A DNA stretch of 52,117 nucleotides from an uncultured Bacillota bacterium (GTDB taxonomy: Bacteria > Bacillota_I > Bacilli_A > Izemoplasmatales > UBA1188). Below the pieces are notes generated by a model. The model was not told where the DNA came from, ran no database searches, and worked only from the letters and a program-made list of their open reading frames with translations. Position numbers and translations under genes: made by a program. The stretch lies in contig CALCVH010000063.1 of the NCBI GenBank assembly GCA_937907585.1, positions 1 to 52,117 of the forward strand. Reading direction: 5' to 3'. This document shows, piece by piece, positions 26,481 through 34,423 of the stretch; position 1 is the first letter of the stretch; each line of letters starts with the position of its first letter.

Positions 26481-26485
26481 AAAAT
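26457..26485 (+). promoter_or_regulatory. Promoter of the second DUF4143 ATPase
   Basis: TTGATA (26457-26462), 17-base spacer occupied by the third repeat, TAAAAT (26480-26485). Binding at that repeat would compete with RNA polymerase. Confidence 0.65.
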
Positions 26486-26505
26486 GCATATAGGAGAAGG
26501 ATTAT

Positions 26506-27852
26506 ATGTTTAAAAGAAAAGTTTATGAAGAAATGTTAAAGTGGAAAAACACTAAAGATCATAAACCATTAATAATTAAAGGTTTAAGGCAAATAGGAAA
26601 GACAACAATAGCAAGAGAATTTGGTAAAAATAATTATAAATCAGTTATTCTTCTAGATTTTAGAAAAGAAATTAGTTTATATGCAATATTTGATGGTGAT
26701 TTTGATATTGACCAAATTACTTTTGAAATTACACTGAGAAAGAAAGATGCAAAATTAATACCAAATGATACGCTCTTCATTTTTGATGAGATTCAAGATT
26801 GTCCAAACGCAAGATCATCGTTAAAATATTTTTATGAAGATGGTAGATACGATGTTATAGCCACAGGTTCTTTAATGGGAATAAAGAATTTTAGAGTTAC
26901 TAAGAAGCCATCTAGAGGTATTCCTGTTGGGTTCGAAGATTATTTAGATATGAAACCAATGGACTTTGTGGAATTCTTATGGGCAAATAATATTAGTGAA
27001 AACATAATAAATATGATAAAAATAAATATAAATGATTTGAAACCTATTCAACCTTTTGTTCATAATGAAATGTTAAATCTGTTTAATAAATATATATGTA
27101 TTGGTGGAATGCCAGAAGTTGTTGCCAAGTACATTGAAACAAATGATTTTAATGAAGTAAGAAGAGTTCAAAGAAGAATAATAACTGATTATGAAGCTGA
27201 TTTTGGAACACATTTAAATGATAATAATGAAATAATTGTTGATGAATATGCTAAAGCAAAAATACTAGAAATATTTCATTCTATTCCAAGGCAATTAGCA
27301 AAAGAAAATCAAAAATTTCAATATTCGACAATATCCAAGAATGCTAAAGGCAGAGATTATAAAACTTCCATTGAGTGGTTAGAAGATTATGGTTTAATAT
27401 CACTATGTCGAAATTTGTCTACACCCGAAATACCATTTGATGAATTTGCTATAGATGATATTTTTAAAATATATGTCAATGATACTGGTTTATATATTGC
27501 AATGTTAGATGATGATATCCCATCAGATATAATTAATGGAAAAATGGGAAATGGAAAAGGCGCTATTTATGAAAATATAGTTGCTGATGCATTTTCAAAA
27601 AATAATTATAAATTATATTATTTTCATAAAGATTCTGGCCTTGAAATAGATTTTATACAAAAGTTTAAATCTAAGCCATGCCTTATTGAAGTTAAAGCAA
27701 AAACTGGACGAACAAAATCAGCATCGGTTGTATTAAATAATTATGAAAAATATCACGTTGACCAATTGATAAAATTTAGTTCAAATAATATTGGATATAA
27801 TGATGGTTTATATACTTTTCCATATTATGCTGTTTCATTTTTAATGAAATAA
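26506..27852 (+). CDS. AAA+ ATPase with DUF4143 C-terminus (second copy)
   Basis: 448 residues, same family and layout as the protein at 21045: Walker A GLRQIGKT (26-33), Walker B LFIFDEIQD (about 91-99), ATGSLMGI sensor-like motif, ICIGGMPEVV, then AIYENIVADAF and the PD-(D/E)XK-like LEIDFIQKFKSKPCLIEVKAK. GGAGAAGG lies about 6 bases before the ATG. Role unknown in the family; proposals include nucleic-acid remodelling. It follows an IS3 remnant and a phased repeat array. Divergence from the other copy indicates separate acquisition or old duplication rather than a recent one. Confidence 0.88.
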   Translation: MFKRKVYEEMLKWKNTKDHKPLIIKGLRQIGKTTIAREFGKNNYKSVILLDFRKEISLYAIFDGDFDIDQITFEITLRKKDAKLIPNDTLFIFDEIQDCPNARSSLKYFYEDGRYDVIATGSLMGIKNFRVTKKPSRGIPVGFEDYLDMKPMDFVEFLWANNISENIINMIKININDLKPIQPFVHNEMLNLFNKYICIGGMPEVVAKYIETNDFNEVRRVQRRIITDYEADFGTHLNDNNEIIVDEYAKAKILEIFHSIPRQLAKENQKFQYSTISKNAKGRDYKTSIEWLEDYGLISLCRNLSTPEIPFDEFAIDDIFKIYVNDTGLYIAMLDDDIPSDIINGKMGNGKGAIYENIVADAFSKNNYKLYYFHKDSGLEIDFIQKFKSKPCLIEVKAKTGRTKSASVVLNNYEKYHVDQLIKFSSNNIGYNDGLYTFPYYAVSFLMK

Positions 27853-27912
27853 GATAATTAAGGGTTTAGATATTAATTATTCTGGAGTTATAATTGAAAA
27901 TGCACCAACAAT

Positions 27913-27948
27913 GAAAAGAAAACTGGAAACTGGAAAATCGTTTATTAA
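27913..27948 (+). pseudogene. Fragment of an AlbA_2-type regulator C-terminus
   Basis: One frame reads EKKTGNWKIVY then stop, close to KTGSWKILYK at the end of the regulator encoded at 24206. It is probably the last visible piece of a deleted paralogue. Too short for certainty. Nothing else coding is visible in 27853-28061. Confidence 0.35.
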
Positions 27949-28061
27949 TATATAGGATATAAACTATTAATAACGTTTAGCGATGATGAAGTGTTGATTA
28001 GCACATTATGATTTAATTAGATTAACTTCAAAAAATAAGTATCCATTTAAATAAAATATGT

Positions 28062-28092
28062 TATAATTTTCTAGGCTAAAAAAGCTAGAAAA
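28062..28092 (+). promoter_or_regulatory. -10 box and hairpin abutting the start codon
   Basis: TATAAT (28062-28067) is followed by an 8-bp stem TTTTCTAG (28067-28074) / CTAGAAAA (28085-28092) that ends one base before the ATG at 28094. There is no Shine-Dalgarno sequence. The leader would be about 20 bases, so translation may be near-leaderless or structure-controlled. Confidence 0.45.
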
Positions 28093-28093
28093 T

Positions 28094-29395
28094 ATGATGA
28101 CGTTAATTATTTCAATTATTTCTTTTATTCTTTTAACATTATCAATCATTTTCATAAAAGAAATAAATATTAAAAATATAAAAATTAGTACCTATTGGAT
28201 AGTGTCTCTAATCGGTGCTTTTTTACTGATTATTACTAAATGTATTCCACTTGATATATTAAAAGATGATCTATTTTCATCTAGCGCTATAAACCCTTTT
28301 AAAATACTGATATTATTCTTTTCTATGACATTCTTATCAGTGTTTTTAGATGAATTAGGTTTATTTAAACATTTAGCTATAGTGTTTATAAATAAAGCTA
28401 AGACAAGCAAAATAGCTTTATTTATAATAATATATTTATTTAGTTCTATATTAACTGTATTCACATCAAATGATATAGTTATACTAACATTAACGCCATT
28501 TGTATGTTTCTTCTGTATTCATGCGTCTATTTCACCTATTCCTTATTTAGTATCGTTATTTGTCGCAAGCAATACATATTCAATGGCGTTAATTATAGGT
28601 AACCCTACTAATATATATTTAGGTACTATGGCTGGTATTGATTTTATCAGTTATTTTAAAGTGATGATTATTCCTACAATTGTGTCTGGATTAGTTGAAT
28701 TTTTTATTCTATTTTTGATATTTAGGAATCAACTAAAAGGAAGAATTGAGCCATCAAATGATAAATATGATATTGATGATAAAGCTGATATGATAGTAGG
28801 ATTAATTCATTTAATAATCTGTTTAATCATGTTAATCATATCTAGCTATATAAAAATAGAAATGTATTTAGTATCTTTTGTGTCAGCTTTATCATTATTA
28901 ATATATATAATAATTAAACGAATAGTCACAAGAAAAGAACCAGTATATTTAAAGGCGACTGTAAAAAGACTTCCTTGGGCGCTTATTCCTTTTGTATTAT
29001 CTATGTTCGTAATTGTAAGTGCGTTAAACTATAATGATTCATTATCTTTCTTTAGTGAGTTTTTAAATAGTTTAAATGTTATATATAGTTATGGTATATC
29101 ATCATTCTTTATGTCTAATATCATAAACAACATACCCATGAGCATGCTTTATAGTAATCTTACTTTATCTTTAAGTGAAACTTCATATTTGAAAGGAGTA
29201 TATAGTTCAATCATTGGAAGTAATATTGGAGCGTTCTTGACTCCTATCGGTGCTTTAGCTGGTATAATGTTTACTAATTTAACTAATAAATATGAAGTTA
29301 ATTATGGTTATAAAGAATTTATTAAGTATGGACTTATTGTAAGTATTCCTGTATTAATTGTATGTTTGCTTACTTTATCTTTTATTTTAAGTTAA
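28094..29395 (+). CDS. ArsB/NhaD-type ion transporter (IT superfamily)
   Basis: 433 residues with about 11 membrane helices. Features of the ArsB/NhaD/CitM group are FTSNDIVILTLTPFV (about 117-131) and GNPTNIYLG (about 171-179), the paired re-entrant loop motifs. Such carriers move arsenite, sodium, citrate or dicarboxylates; no neighbouring arsR/arsC genes exist, so arsenic export is not supported. ATG 28094 and ATG 28097 are adjacent and either may be used. Alanine codons are of the same style as the host-like region, so it looks native. The HAD lipoprotein gene follows after 31 bases and may be cotranscribed. Confidence 0.75.
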   Translation: MMTLIISIISFILLTLSIIFIKEINIKNIKISTYWIVSLIGAFLLIITKCIPLDILKDDLFSSSAINPFKILILFFSMTFLSVFLDELGLFKHLAIVFINKAKTSKIALFIIIYLFSSILTVFTSNDIVILTLTPFVCFFCIHASISPIPYLVSLFVASNTYSMALIIGNPTNIYLGTMAGIDFISYFKVMIIPTIVSGLVEFFILFLIFRNQLKGRIEPSNDKYDIDDKADMIVGLIHLIICLIMLIISSYIKIEMYLVSFVSALSLLIYIIIKRIVTRKEPVYLKATVKRLPWALIPFVLSMFVIVSALNYNDSLSFFSEFLNSLNVIYSYGISSFFMSNIINNIPMSMLYSNLTLSLSETSYLKGVYSSIIGSNIGAFLTPIGALAGIMFTNLTNKYEVNYGYKEFIKYGLIVSIPVLIVCLLTLSFILS

Positions 29396-29426
29396 AATTA
29401 TATATATAAATAAAGAAGGAGAAAAG

Positions 29427-30458
29427 ATGAAAAAGTTTATTGTATTTATTATTACATTCATTCTAGTAGTGTCTGTAAGTGGATGTAAGAATAAAAAAGA
29501 AGATGAGAGCTTTAAATATTGGAATGAATCCAAATCATTAACAGCTTTAACTCAATATGTTAAAGATGTTACAGATGAAAAATCTGATCACTTTATCCCT
29601 GTAGAGGATAGAGTAGCTGTATTTGATATGGATGGTACGCTATGTGGAGAATTATTCCCTACATATATTGAATACTTATTACTTGAATATAGAGTACTAG
29701 ACGATTCTAGTTATACATGTACTGATGAAGATACAATCGCTACTGCGAATCTAATTAGAGAAACAGGAAGAGGATCATTCCCAAGCGATATGGCTTTAAG
29801 ACATGCTTATGCACAAGCTAAAGCATTTGAAGGTATGGAAATAAATGAATTCCAAAACTATGTAAAGAACTTCTTAAAAAGAAGTGCTGCAGGATTTAAT
29901 AATCTAACATACGCTAAATCTTTCTATTTACCAATGTTAGAAGTTCTATCTTTCTTACAATCAAATAGTTTTATTACTTATATTGTAAGTGGCTCTGATA
30001 GATATATCTGTCGTGCAGCAGCGTGTGAAATCACTAATGTACCAGCTAATCAAGTAATTGGTATGGATGTTAAATTAGAAGCTACAAATCAAGGTGAAAC
30101 TGATGGATTAGATTATCAGTTTAAAGATAATGATGTAATACTTAGAACTGATGAATTATTAATTAAGAATTTAAAGATGAATAAAGTGTTCCAAATCGCT
30201 CAAGAAATAGGAAAACAACCTGTATTAGCGTTTGGTAATAGTAGTGGTGATTTAAGTATGGAATTATATACTATCACCAATAATAAATATCAAAGTTTAG
30301 CTTTTATGTTGATTGCGGATGATGAGACTAGAGATTATGGAAATACTGAAAAAGCTAATAAACTAAAAGAAAACTGGGAAGGTTATGGATTTAATGTTAT
30401 ATCTATGAAAGATGATTTCAAGACTATTTATGGATATGACGTTACTAAGACAGAATAA
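29427..30458 (+). CDS. HAD-superfamily phosphatase lipoprotein
   Basis: 343 residues. The signal peptide ends in the lipobox VSGC, so the enzyme works outside the membrane. HAD motifs: I VFDMDGTL (D67, D69), II YIVSGSD, III/IV KMNKVFQIAQ and VLAFGNSSGDLSME. The layout resembles phosphoserine-phosphatase-like HAD enzymes that release phosphate from small molecules at the cell surface. GAAGGAG lies about 6 bases before the ATG. A clear terminator follows. Substrate unknown. Confidence 0.85.
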   Translation: MKKFIVFIITFILVVSVSGCKNKKEDESFKYWNESKSLTALTQYVKDVTDEKSDHFIPVEDRVAVFDMDGTLCGELFPTYIEYLLLEYRVLDDSSYTCTDEDTIATANLIRETGRGSFPSDMALRHAYAQAKAFEGMEINEFQNYVKNFLKRSAAGFNNLTYAKSFYLPMLEVLSFLQSNSFITYIVSGSDRYICRAAACEITNVPANQVIGMDVKLEATNQGETDGLDYQFKDNDVILRTDELLIKNLKMNKVFQIAQEIGKQPVLAFGNSSGDLSMELYTITNNKYQSLAFMLIADDETRDYGNTEKANKLKENWEGYGFNVISMKDDFKTIYGYDVTKTE

Positions 30459-30484
30459 TCATAATCATAAATAATATAAAGATT

Positions 30485-30523
30485 TAGATGATATACATTA
30501 ATACTGTACGTCATCTATTTTTT
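30485..30523 (+). terminator. Intrinsic terminator after the HAD gene
   Basis: TAGATGA (30485-30491) pairs with TCATCTA (30511-30517), inner pairs extend the stem after a mismatch, and six T residues follow. Confidence 0.75.
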
Positions 30524-30538
30524 GTTATGTTGATTATA

Positions 30539-30599
30539 AACTTGTTTATGAACTGGTTAATATATAAGTGTTGAACTTATTTATGAACTAGTATATAAT
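30539..30599 (+). promoter_or_regulatory. Promoter with direct-repeat operator of the DUF3990 cassette
   Basis: AACTTGTTTATGAACTGGT (30539-30557) and AACTTATTTATGAACTAGT (30574-30592) are 35 bp apart. The second fills the space between TTGAAC (30571-30576) and TATAAT (30594-30599), which are 17 bases apart. This predicts autorepression by the HTH of the downstream protein or by the pair. Confidence 0.7.
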
Positions 30600-30630
30600 A
30601 TAGTTGTCTAAAAGGAGTTAACTATTTAAT

Positions 30631-31485
30631 ATGAATGTCAGCAAGGAAGTTCAATTATTGTGTAACGTGTTAAATCTAACAGAAACAGAACTAGGTTACG
30701 AACTAGGTGTTACATATGAAACTGTGAATAATTGGAAACATAATCGAAAAACTATAGATGAATCAAATCTAGAAAAATTATATTCCTATGCATATAGTAA
30801 AGGCATTAAATTCAATAATATTTATGAACAATTGCTTAAAGAAAATAATATTAGTGATAAAAATGTTGTATTATTTCATGGAGCAAAAAAAGCTTTTAGT
30901 ATGCCTATTGATATAGATAAATATTCAAAATCAAATAATGATTTTGGAAAAGGATTCTATTTAGGTGAAAGATATGAACAGGCAGCAAATTATATTTCAA
31001 ATATTAATAATGATAAAGTTTATGCATTTAAACTTAATACTAAAAACTTAAAGTTCTTTAAATTTAATGTCGATAATAGTTGGATGATAGCGATAACGTA
31101 TTATAGAGGCTGGCTTAAGGATTATGAGGATCATAAAGTTGTTAGAAAGGTATTAGATTCTATTAAAGATGCGGATGTGATTATCGCTCCAATCGCTGAT
31201 AATAGAATGTTTGATATAATAAATGAATTCATTGAAAACTTTATAACTGATGAACAATGTAGACACGCTTTAGCAGCGACAAACTTAGGTTATCAGTATG
31301 TATTAAAAACAAAAAAGGCAGTAGATTCTATCACATATTTACAAGAGATGTTTGTTTGTAAAAAAGAAAAGGAACATTGGATCGATGAGAGACTTTCTTT
31401 AGCGAAAACAGGACTTCAAAAAGTAAAAATGGCGAGGATAGAATATAAAAATAAAGGTCGTTATATCGAGGAAATACTAAAATGA
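30631..31485 (+). CDS. HTH-DUF3990 protein, putative ADP-ribosyltransferase-like toxin
   Basis: 284 residues. Residues about 8-60 are a helix-turn-helix (LNLTETELGYELGVTYETVNNWKHNRKT). From about 78 comes DUF3990, a domain of the ADP-ribosyltransferase-like group: VLFHGAKKAF (H83) and NDFGKGFYLGERYEQAANY (G106-G112) mirror the HG...FGxGFY signature. In related loci DUF3990 proteins are paired with a small antitoxin. AAAGGAG lies 14 bases before the ATG. The stop overlaps the start of the next gene by 4 bases (ATGA). The HTH fused to the toxin is a useful clue for autoregulation. Enzyme activity is inferred from the family, not shown. Confidence 0.78.
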   Translation: MNVSKEVQLLCNVLNLTETELGYELGVTYETVNNWKHNRKTIDESNLEKLYSYAYSKGIKFNNIYEQLLKENNISDKNVVLFHGAKKAFSMPIDIDKYSKSNNDFGKGFYLGERYEQAANYISNINNDKVYAFKLNTKNLKFFKFNVDNSWMIAITYYRGWLKDYEDHKVVRKVLDSIKDADVIIAPIADNRMFDIINEFIENFITDEQCRHALAATNLGYQYVLKTKKAVDSITYLQEMFVCKKEKEHWIDERLSLAKTGLQKVKMARIEYKNKGRYIEEILK

Positions 31486-32288
31486 AACCATTAGATTCAT
31501 TTGAAATAAAATTATGTCAGATGCAGGGAAGGATCTTTGAAGAATCCGTAAAAAGAACAAATTATAGTTCTCCTATTTTTATTAGGAGATTTATGTTTTC
31601 AAAAATTGCTAAATCATTTGATGATAAAAGCTATTTATTTCAATCTATTACTCCTGATGAAACATATGATTTATTAGATGAGGAATTTGGAAAGAGCGAA
31701 TATGGAAAAACAAAATACTCAGAAGATCAAATGTTTTGGATAGGTTATATTTATAGATGCATCTCTATTAAATACAATTTAGCTAGTAAAGTTGTATATA
31801 ACTTATTTAACGCAAGAGAAATAGTGAAATATTACAATATTGGTCATACTTTTGATATCGTTCAAGCAGCTGAAAGAATGATGGAAAATATTAATTATGA
31901 ATTTAATATTGAAGAGAAAAGCCTTAATTATATGCGAGAGTTAATGATTCTTGAAGGCGATGCGTTTTTGATAGGTGAAGAAATAACAGTATGTATCACT
32001 ATTCCATTTGGACATAAACATAATGGAATAACATATGAGTTAAACTATGGTTATATAAAAGAATTTAAATCTAGAAATGGAAATATATTATATGCGTATG
32101 TCTTAGGTGTAAAAGAACCAGTTGAAACTTTTAAAGGCAAAATAATAGCTATAATTCATAGACTCAATGATTGCGAAGACAAACTAATAGTCTCTGATAT
32201 AAATAAAGATTATACAAATAAAGAAATAGAAGATATGGTTAAATTCCAAGAAGTAAATTTCAAACATAAAATAATAAGACAAAATTAG
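31482..32288 (+). CDS. Putative antitoxin fused to an inorganic-pyrophosphatase-like domain
   Basis: 268 residues in two parts. Residues about 1-138 (SSPIFIRRFMFSKIAKSFDD, FGKSEYGKTKYSEDQMFWIG, YNIGHTFDIVQAAERMME) look like the antitoxin usually paired with DUF3990 proteins. Residues about 155-265 look like the pyrophosphatase-like family seen in Bacillota: ITVCITIPFGHKH, YELNYGYIKEF, VLGVKEPVETFKGKIIAIIHR, NDCEDKLIV, VKFQEVNF. The stretch SRNGNILYAYVLG lacks the acidic residues expected there (family: DGEE-DAYxLG), while NDCEDK is kept, so catalysis is doubtful. It overlaps the toxin gene by 4 bases. Domain names rest on my memory of family patterns. Confidence 0.6.
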   Translation: MKPLDSFEIKLCQMQGRIFEESVKRTNYSSPIFIRRFMFSKIAKSFDDKSYLFQSITPDETYDLLDEEFGKSEYGKTKYSEDQMFWIGYIYRCISIKYNLASKVVYNLFNAREIVKYYNIGHTFDIVQAAERMMENINYEFNIEEKSLNYMRELMILEGDAFLIGEEITVCITIPFGHKHNGITYELNYGYIKEFKSRNGNILYAYVLGVKEPVETFKGKIIAIIHRLNDCEDKLIVSDINKDYTNKEIEDMVKFQEVNFKHKIIRQN

Positions 32289-32344
32289 AACACATCAATC
32301 TATTAAAAATCTAATTAAATTTACTTGGTGACTTACGCTAAAAT

Positions 32345-32350
32345 TATAAT
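32345..32350 (+). promoter_or_regulatory. -10 box before the DUF4238 operon
   Basis: TATAAT about 20 bases before the ATG, with only a weak TTGGTG at 32325-32330 upstream (14-base spacing). Marks the start of a separate transcription unit. Confidence 0.45.
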
Positions 32351-32369
32351 AAAAAGAAAGGAAAAATAT

Positions 32370-33617
32370 ATGGCTAATTCACATTATGTTCCAAGGTTAA
32401 CATTAAGAAAATTTGCTGATAAACTTTGCCTTTTTAATGTTCGCACAGGTGAATATAAAGAAAATATAAAAATAGATGATTCTTTTTCAGTACAAAATTT
32501 TTATTCTAAAGAGGTCGAAGATAAATTAAACAAAAGGATTGAATCACAATTTGGAAATCTATTTTCAAATAAATTGTTAAATGCAGAAAACACGATAGAA
32601 TTAAATAGGAATGAACTTAATTTAATCAAAAAATTTTTGTTAATATCTGTTATTAGAAGCATGGGAAATGAAGAGTTCATGCAAATTGAAAGGAAATTTT
32701 ATGATAATCTAAAAGAATACAGTCTTAAATTTGCAAGAGAAAAAGGGTTGACTGAAGAAGAAATTAATTCACACCCTATAGAGCCACCATTTAAAGAAAA
32801 AATAATCAATGGTGAAACGCCTTTTGATTATTGGATGAGGACATTAAATGTTATTTTAGATACCGATGGAACTCCTCAGGCAATACTTGATCATCCATAT
32901 AAGACATATCCAGCACATAGGTGGGCTGAAGTTATAAATAACGGCTATGTTGCGTTCTGGGATTCTGAATTTATTCATGATGAATATGTTATAACTGATA
33001 TAGGAATGACGTCAGAAAATGAAAAAGGATGGAATGGAACGACTGTTCATAATGTGAAAAAGACTAACTTTTTATTAGATATCCTTAAAAAGGAAAAAGA
33101 CGAATCTTATAGAATGGAGATAGTTAAATATATGCATATGCATTATAATTTTAGTGAAAACTTTATGATGTTTCCAATATCTTCAAAGCGAATGATAGTG
33201 GAAATTGATCCGTTCTATAAGTTTAGATTTTTTGCAAGAAACCGTTATAATATGCCTGATTTAGATCATTTAACTAACCTTTCAAATGAAACCCTATTTT
33301 ATCCAAATACAAATAAATTTATTTTGCCTCAAGAGGGATTAATGCCAAAATATCACCCTGATGATTTATATATTTATGAAATTAAAAAGCTAACTAGTAA
33401 GGAAACAAGGTATTGTAATGAATTGTTTTTGGATAGAATAAACACTTGGGTTGGATTTAGTTCCTTGAATAAGGTTGTCGGTAGCATTTTTGCATATAAA
33501 AGAGTTAATTCATATCCGTTTGTTCCAAGGGTTGATTATACTGAATTGTATAAAATAATAAATGAACGATATGGCGCAAGCATTGATATAAAATCTATAG
33601 GAGGTTTTAGACGATGA
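32370..33617 (+). CDS. DUF4238-family protein
   Basis: About 415 residues, cytoplasmic. The N-terminal SHYVPRLTLRKFAD is the hallmark of DUF4238 (pattern HYVPxxxLxxF). Further conserved-looking parts are FYSKEVEDKLNKRIESQFGN, WMRTLNV and FWDSEFIHDEYVITDIGM. The function of the family is not established; members occur in variable genomic islands. The ATG at 32370 has AAAGGA 6 bases upstream; an earlier in-frame start lacks a site. Its TGA stop overlaps the next start by 4 bases, so the three genes 32370-35225 are translationally coupled. Confidence 0.75.
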   Translation: MANSHYVPRLTLRKFADKLCLFNVRTGEYKENIKIDDSFSVQNFYSKEVEDKLNKRIESQFGNLFSNKLLNAENTIELNRNELNLIKKFLLISVIRSMGNEEFMQIERKFYDNLKEYSLKFAREKGLTEEEINSHPIEPPFKEKIINGETPFDYWMRTLNVILDTDGTPQAILDHPYKTYPAHRWAEVINNGYVAFWDSEFIHDEYVITDIGMTSENEKGWNGTTVHNVKKTNFLLDILKKEKDESYRMEIVKYMHMHYNFSENFMMFPISSKRMIVEIDPFYKFRFFARNRYNMPDLDHLTNLSNETLFYPNTNKFILPQEGLMPKYHPDDLYIYEIKKLTSKETRYCNELFLDRINTWVGFSSLNKVVGSIFAYKRVNSYPFVPRVDYTELYKIINERYGASIDIKSIGGFRR

Positions 33618-34423
33618 AATTATTTAATGATTCACTATCAACGAGATTTAATACTCTTGAAAGAAACATAAAATCAAAGAGCAATTCTTTTTATGATTCC
33701 TATCTCGATCTTTTAGAAGCTACAATTAAGTATTTTTTAGATGAAAATAACATAACATATGATGATTCTAGAACATGCGGTTTTCTTGTTAAAGAAGAAT
33801 CAATTAAGAATTTCTTGATGAATGTACTTAAGTTAGATGATTATACATATAACAAACTTCCCGATTATATCAAGAAATGCAATGACCATAAACACAAGAA
33901 AGAGAAAACGCTAGGAATAGATAGTGTTATCAACTATTTAAAAGTTTATTATGATTTGATTAATTATTATATTGTCTTTATAAAAGGGATAAAGATTGAA
34001 TATAACGTAGAATATTTCACTTCTATATTTGGCGAAACTGAAAGATTAAATAATGAATATAGAGAAGAGGTTTTAAGATTAAAAGATGAGCTAAAGGAAT
34101 CTTACGATAATAATAAGTTATCTAAACAGGATATAGAACAATATAAATCTTTATTATCTATCAAAGATATTGAACTATTAAATCTTGATGAACAGAATCA
34201 AAAATTACAAGCACAGATCAGCATTTTAAAAGATATCAAATTAAATTCTATGGAAGAAAAACTAAATAAGACTATTGATATGCTTAACAACATGCAAGAT
34301 TATTTAGTAGAAAATAGAATCATTGCTAGAAGAACATCAAAATTAATTGATGGTAGAGATATAACTGATGAAGAACTAGCAGCTGAAAGATTAAAGTTGG
34401 AGGCAATTAAAAATGGAAAATAA
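33614..34423 (+). CDS. Coiled-coil protein with a possible HEPN-like N-terminus
   Basis: 269 residues; not a family I can name. Residues about 1-120 are helical with a KKCNDHKHKKEKTLG segment reminiscent of HEPN/DUF4145-like domains. Residues about 140-235 are a long coiled coil (TERLNNEYREEVLRLKDELKE, LNLDEQNQKLQAQISILKD, MEEKLNKTIDMLNNMQ). The start sits in an ATGA overlap with the DUF4238 gene, with AGGAGG 10 bases upstream. It probably bridges the cytoplasmic DUF4238 protein and the membrane protein encoded next, by analogy with three-part sensor/effector operons. Confidence 0.6.
   Translation: MKLFNDSLSTRFNTLERNIKSKSNSFYDSYLDLLEATIKYFLDENNITYDDSRTCGFLVKEESIKNFLMNVLKLDDYTYNKLPDYIKKCNDHKHKKEKTLGIDSVINYLKVYYDLINYYIVFIKGIKIEYNVEYFTSIFGETERLNNEYREEVLRLKDELKESYDNNKLSKQDIEQYKSLLSIKDIELLNLDEQNQKLQAQISILKDIKLNSMEEKLNKTIDMLNNMQDYLVENRIIARRTSKLIDGRDITDEELAAERLKLEAIKNGK

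Noticed and set aside
28094..29395. Arsenite efflux pump ArsB
   Set aside because: No arsR, arsC or arsA nearby; the superfamily also moves sodium and dicarboxylates.
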